Assembly (NCBI GenBank): GCA_963725415.1
Contig: CAVRZY010000260.1
Span: 1-9,889 of the forward strand
Source: CAVRZY01 sp963725415
GTDB taxonomy: Bacteria; Acidobacteriota; Terriglobia; Bryobacterales; Bryobacteraceae
Length of the DNA stretch: 9,889 nt
Direction of reading: 5' to 3'
Shown here: positions 6,617 through 9,889 of the stretch, in pieces
How positions within the stretch are numbered: the stretch's first letter is position 1
How the letters are laid out: every line of letters starts with the position of its first letter
The notes under the pieces: generated by a model
What the model was told of the DNA's origin: nothing
Database searches by the model: none
What the model saw: the letters and a program-made list of their open reading frames with translations, nothing else
Program-made: the position numbers and the translations under genes

Positions 6617-6651
6617 CGCAAAGGCGCAAAGGTTCCGCCAAGACCGCAAAG
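6617..6651. repeat. CGCAAAG repeat tract
   Basis: CGCAAAGG occurs twice in tandem (6617-6624 and 6625-6632), and CGCAAAG a third time at 6645-6651, just after the Nfn stop codon. From memory, tracts of CGCAAAG units are a common dispersed intergenic repeat in several phyla, including cyanobacteria and acidobacteria. Confidence 0.6.
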
Positions 6652-6720
6652 CAGAACACTTTTTTGTCTTGTGGAGAAGCGCCGGAACGTGGATACTAGT
6701 CAGTCTGCGGGAGGTGAAAG

Positions 6721-7527
6721 GTGTTTTGCCCTTCATGCGGTTTCAGGTTGACCCCCGGGCAGGCATTCTGCGCCAAATGTGGCCGCTCGCTGGCCGCGGT
6801 GGCGCCCCTAGGACCAGTCGGCCCCACGGCCCCGCCTGGGCCTCAACGAGTGCAACTCGATTTTGCCGGAACCGGCCTGGAGGCCCTGGGTTGGGGATTG
6901 CTGATGATTGTGGCCATACCGGTGGTCGTTCCCATGGCGTGGGTTTGGGCAGCCGTCGCGCGCTGGTTCTGTCGCAACACCACCTTCAGCGACGGGACGC
7001 AGGCTACCTTTACCGGTCGCGGCGGTGAAATTTGGGGCTGGGCCTTGCTGATGGGCCTGTTGGTCTGGCTCTCGGTGGGCCTCAACCTGGCTTTGCGGGA
7101 GGAGGGATTCGGGGCCCAGCTACTGGTCCAGCTCGGCATTTCGGTCATCACCTGTGCCGTCGGCCTCCAGCTCCTGCGGTGGTTCTTCTCCAGCCTTGAC
7201 CTCACCTGCGGCGCCAAGCCCTACTTCACTGGCGATTATCTCAGTTATCTGGGGTGGACCCTGCTCATCCAGATCTCCGTGTACAGCATCATCGGCTGGG
7301 CCTGGTCCTCGACAGCCTTGTACCGCTGGATGTGCCGCCACATCGAGGGTGGCGACTTCCAGGTGCGCTTCGAAGGCTCCGGCGGCGGCCTGCTGTGGCG
7401 AGGCTTAGTGCTGGTTCTCACGGCCCTGGTCATCGTGCCCATCCCTTGGATGACGGTCTGGTTGGTGCGCTGGCTCCTGCAAAACGTGGTCATTTACAAA
7501 GGCCAGCCTGCCAGATCCTACGCCTGA
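6721..7527 (+). CDS. Zinc-ribbon membrane protein with fourfold internal repeat (DUF898-like)
   Basis: A 268-residue integral membrane protein of unknown function. The N-terminus is a zinc ribbon, CPSC (3-6) and CAKC (17-20), followed by a proline-rich linker (28-42). The rest is four related units, each with F-x-G, then a G-W-x-LL or similar start of a membrane helix and an RW near the end: FAGTGLEALGWGLL to RWF (48-83), FTGRGGEIWGWALL to RWF (97-155, with an insert), FTGDYLSYLGWTLL to RWM (169-204), and FEGSGGGLLWRGLV to RWL (217-252). Such repeats are typical of DUF898/YjgN-like proteins, to which I assign it with moderate confidence. The GTG at 6721 follows a strong GGGAGGTG with good spacing. 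It lies 111 bases after the Nfn gene and is followed by a terminator, so it may be its own unit or the end of the Nfn operon. Confidence 0.8.
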   Translation: MFCPSCGFRLTPGQAFCAKCGRSLAAVAPLGPVGPTAPPGPQRVQLDFAGTGLEALGWGLLMIVAIPVVVPMAWVWAAVARWFCRNTTFSDGTQATFTGRGGEIWGWALLMGLLVWLSVGLNLALREEGFGAQLLVQLGISVITCAVGLQLLRWFFSSLDLTCGAKPYFTGDYLSYLGWTLLIQISVYSIIGWAWSSTALYRWMCRHIEGGDFQVRFEGSGGGLLWRGLVLVLTALVIVPIPWMTVWLVRWLLQNVVIYKGQPARSYA

Positions 7528-7535
7528 TCCTCAAG

Positions 7536-7559
7536 AGCGGCAACTGTCTGGCCGCTTTT
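7536..7559 (+). terminator. Intrinsic terminator after the zinc-ribbon gene
   Basis: AGCGGC (7536-7541) pairs perfectly with GCCGCT (7551-7556) across a nine-base loop and runs into TTTT (7556-7559), nine bases after the stop codon. The stem is GC-rich but the T-tract is short. Confidence 0.5.
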
Positions 7560-7590
7560 GCCGAGACAGGCCAGCCAAGCCAATTCTCCC

Positions 7591-7620
7591 TTGACAGATC
7601 CGACCGGCGGAGCATACAAT
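7591..7620 (+). promoter_or_regulatory. Sigma-70 promoter of the TonB-dependent receptor
   Basis: A perfect -35, TTGACA (7591-7596), an 18-base spacer and TACAAT (7615-7620) as -10. Transcription would start near 7627, leaving a leader of about 44 bases before the GTG at 7671. It follows the terminator at 7536-7559, so the receptor gene is its own transcription unit. Confidence 0.7.
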
Positions 7621-7670
7621 AAGCTTTCTGAGATCTCAGATTATATCGCATAGCAAAGGGGGATGAACCC

Positions 7671-9889
7671 GTGTCGGACTATCGCCACCCAAAATCCGCC
7701 AAGCGGCTGTTCGGGTCGCTTTTGCTGCCTGGTCTTTTGCAGAGCGCCAGCGTGTCCAAGTGCGCCGTTGGTACTGCAATCTGGATCGCGCTCGCCGCAG
7801 TCCTGTTCTGGGCCCCTGCCAGCGCCCAAGTGCTATACGGCTCAGTGGTTGGCACAGTAACCGATCCGAGCGGGGCTTCCGTGCAGGGCGCCAGCGTCAC
7901 GCTGACCAGTAACGTGACGGGAGAACAGTGGCAGGCCACCACCAACGAAGCGGGATACTACAACTTCCCGGTACTCTCCAGCGGATCGTATAACCTCACA
8001 GTTGAATTTTCGGGCTTCTCCCGATACGTCCGGCAAGATCTGCCGGTCCTCATCAATCAGCTTCTGCGCGTGGACGTGCCCCTCAAAGTGGGCGCAGTGA
8101 GCGAGCAGGTGGTTGTACGCGCGGCGGCTCCGATCCTTCAAAGCGACCGCGCCGATGTCCATACCGACTTGCGCCCTGCGGAACTGGCTAACCTGCCCCT
8201 TCCTCCTGGGCGTAATTTCCAGCAACTGGTAATAACCGTTCCGGGCTTCACGCCGCCTGGACAGGCTAACAGCGTTGCCGCCAACCCGTCGCGCGCGGTA
8301 TATTTCAACGTCAACGGAGGCAGCCGATATGGAAACACTATCCGCATCGACGGAGCTGCGATCAACAATGTGTGGCAGTCTTACCTCATGATTTACGTCC
8401 CCTCGATCGAAGCCATCGATACGGTCAACGTCGTTACCAACGCCTACGACGCCGAGCAGGGCCTGGCAGGGGCCGCAGCGATTAACGTGATCATGAAGAG
8501 CGGCACCAACGATCTGCACGGCTCAGCGTTCGAATTCAACAACAACAACGGCACCAAGGCGAAACCGTATTTTCTGCCGGCTGGACAAGGCAAGCCGAAG
8601 TACATTCTGAACGAGTTCGGCGCCACGATTGGAGGACCGATCGTGCGCAATAAGCTATTCTATTTCGTCAGTTACGAAAGTACGTTGCATCGTGAAACCG
8701 GCGCGACATTTACTACGGTTCCCACGGCGGCTATTCGCGCCGGCGACGAGTCTGCGTCTCCTGGGCTGATTTACGATCCATCAACAGGCAATCCAGACGG
8801 CAGCGGCCGGCTCCCGTTCCCCGGCAAGATAATTGACGCTTCGCGGCATAGCTCAATCGTAAAAAAGCTGATAGAGCTCACGCCCTTGCCGAATATTCCC
8901 GGGCAGCTCACCAACAACTTCTACGCGGTGGGGGCCTACAAGTTTAACCGTCATACCTTCGATACAAAAATCAACTACAGTTCGAGCAGCAAATTGACGG
9001 TGTACGGCCGTGTTGGGCTTCTCAAGGTGGCCTCGGACAATCCACCCACTTTTGGCCGGCTCGGCGGCGCCGGGGTGCAGGCTAGCTCCGGTACCACCAA
9101 CAAAGTGACCGGCAAAACATATACCAGCAGTGTCGGGGCGACCTACGTTGCCACTCCCAATTTCCTTATTGACGGTAACTTCGGTTTTGCCGTGCTCGAC
9201 ACAATAGGGGAACCGATCGGATTGAATGAGAAGCTCGGATCGGATTACCTGGGTATACCTGGGACCAATGGCCCCGGAGTGAATGGGGGTGGTTGGCCGA
9301 ACTTCTCGATTACGAACTATACGGCTATTGGCCTGCCTTGGTCGAATTGGCCTCTTATTTATTACGACCCGTCCTTGAAGCATTCCATGAATGCGAATTG
9401 GACGCGCGGCACGCACAACGTGCGGTTCGGGTACGAGATGGCCACCCGGTATTTGAATCACTGGGAAGGCAGCGAGTCGGGGGCATTCAGCTTTGACGGA
9501 AGCGTGACAGCCATCAAGGGCGGGGCGTCGCCTAATCAGTTCAACAGCTACGGATCCTTCCTGCTTGGGTTGCCCTCCAGCGTTTCGCGTACTCACGTAC
9601 CGGAGCAGATGTCGGCACACGACTCGCTTGGCGGCCTCTACGTGCGGGATCAATGGCAGGTCAGCCGCCGCTTGACTTTTTCCTACGGGTTGCGGTGGGA
9701 ATACTATTCCACGCCCGCGCGGCGGACGCGCGGAATGGAACGGTACGACGTAAGGACAGATAAGATGCTCATCTGCGGAGTGGGTGCCGTGCCCAGCGAT
9801 TGCGGCATGAAGGTCAGCAAGCGATTATTCGCGCCGCGCTCCGGAATCACTTACCGGGTCACCGATAGCTTTGTGGTCCGCGCTGGTTA
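7671..9889 (+). CDS. Oar-like TonB-dependent outer-membrane receptor (C-terminus beyond window)
   Basis: Outer-membrane protein of the carboxypeptidase-regulatory-like/Oar TonB-dependent receptor family, which takes up large substrates at the cost of proton motive force; the substrate cannot be told. The visible 739 residues have a long N-terminus with a hydrophobic segment (34-48) and a cleavage site ASA-Q at 52/53. Residues about 56-139 are the regulatory-like beta domain (YGSVVGTVTDPSGASVQGAS, then NEAGYYNFPVLSSGSYNLTV). The plug follows (about 145-275), with NVNGGSRYGNTIRIDGAAIN and YDAEQGLAGAAAINVIMKSG, and SGTNDLHGSAFEFN leads into the barrel. The GTG at 7671 has AGGGGGA seven bases before it. 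An in-frame GTG at 7752 would give a more normal 25-residue signal peptide, but has a poor ribosome binding site. The frame is intact to the window end, in contrast with the genes on its left. Confidence 0.92.
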   Translation, partial: MSDYRHPKSAKRLFGSLLLPGLLQSASVSKCAVGTAIWIALAAVLFWAPASAQVLYGSVVGTVTDPSGASVQGASVTLTSNVTGEQWQATTNEAGYYNFPVLSSGSYNLTVEFSGFSRYVRQDLPVLINQLLRVDVPLKVGAVSEQVVVRAAAPILQSDRADVHTDLRPAELANLPLPPGRNFQQLVITVPGFTPPGQANSVAANPSRAVYFNVNGGSRYGNTIRIDGAAINNVWQSYLMIYVPSIEAIDTVNVVTNAYDAEQGLAGAAAINVIMKSGTNDLHGSAFEFNNNNGTKAKPYFLPAGQGKPKYILNEFGATIGGPIVRNKLFYFVSYESTLHRETGATFTTVPTAAIRAGDESASPGLIYDPSTGNPDGSGRLPFPGKIIDASRHSSIVKKLIELTPLPNIPGQLTNNFYAVGAYKFNRHTFDTKINYSSSSKLTVYGRVGLLKVASDNPPTFGRLGGAGVQASSGTTNKVTGKTYTSSVGATYVATPNFLIDGNFGFAVLDTIGEPIGLNEKLGSDYLGIPGTNGPGVNGGGWPNFSITNYTAIGLPWSNWPLIYYDPSLKHSMNANWTRGTHNVRFGYEMATRYLNHWEGSESGAFSFDGSVTAIKGGASPNQFNSYGSFLLGLPSSVSRTHVPEQMSAHDSLGGLYVRDQWQVSRRLTFSYGLRWEYYSTPARRTRGMERYDVRTDKMLICGVGAVPSDCGMKVSKRLFAPRSGITYRVTDSFVVRAG

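Noticed and set aside
5865..7028. 387-codon plus-strand frame
   Set aside because: Only its first part (to about 6293) is NfnA-like; after the frame change it runs by chance through the rest of the gene and into the zinc-ribbon gene.

Overview
The window looks like a high-GC Acidobacteriota chromosome, probably close to Bryobacterales/'Candidatus Solibacter'. The grounds are an Oar-type TonB-dependent receptor with an N-terminal carboxypeptidase-regulatory-like domain (a hugely expanded family there), an IS1380-type transposase remnant, and palindrome-rich intergenic DNA. This placement is inference; there is no rRNA or marker gene in the window.

Layout. 1-1287 (minus): first 429 residues of a secreted OmcA/MtrC-family multiheme cytochrome c with five CXXCH sites, cut by the window edge. 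1288-1560: its leader with an extended -10 promoter, and a weak terminator for the next gene. 1561-2974 (minus): two adjacent, probably co-transcribed genes for exported proteins of unknown function, a DUF4410-like protein followed by a secreted protein whose signal peptide lies in a different frame from its mature part. 3160-3799: an IS1380-family remnant whose transposase is an in-frame internal deletion. 3900-4160: no credible gene, but a dense cluster of palindromes including two 22-nt hairpins related by compensatory changes. 4256-6609 (plus): an NfnB (GltA/SudA-like) flavoprotein fused head-to-tail to an NfnA (SudB-like) ferredoxin-NADP reductase module, interrupted by two +1 frame changes. 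6617-6651: CGCAAAG repeats. 6721-7527 (plus): zinc-ribbon membrane protein with a fourfold internal repeat, then a terminator. 7591-7620: a good sigma-70 promoter driving the TonB-dependent receptor, 7671 to the window end.

How the genes relate. The cytochrome points to electron transfer across or outside the cell envelope, and the Nfn-like fusion to cytoplasmic NAD(P)H/ferredoxin balance. They are on opposite strands, about 3 kb apart, and nothing here shows they act together. The two secreted-protein genes form one unit; the zinc-ribbon and receptor genes each appear to be separate units.

Four places show reading-frame or gene-integrity problems (signal peptide near 2388, IS1380 deletion, frame changes near 5813 and 6292). 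The frameshifts could be real decay or indel errors in the assembly; the sequence alone does not decide.
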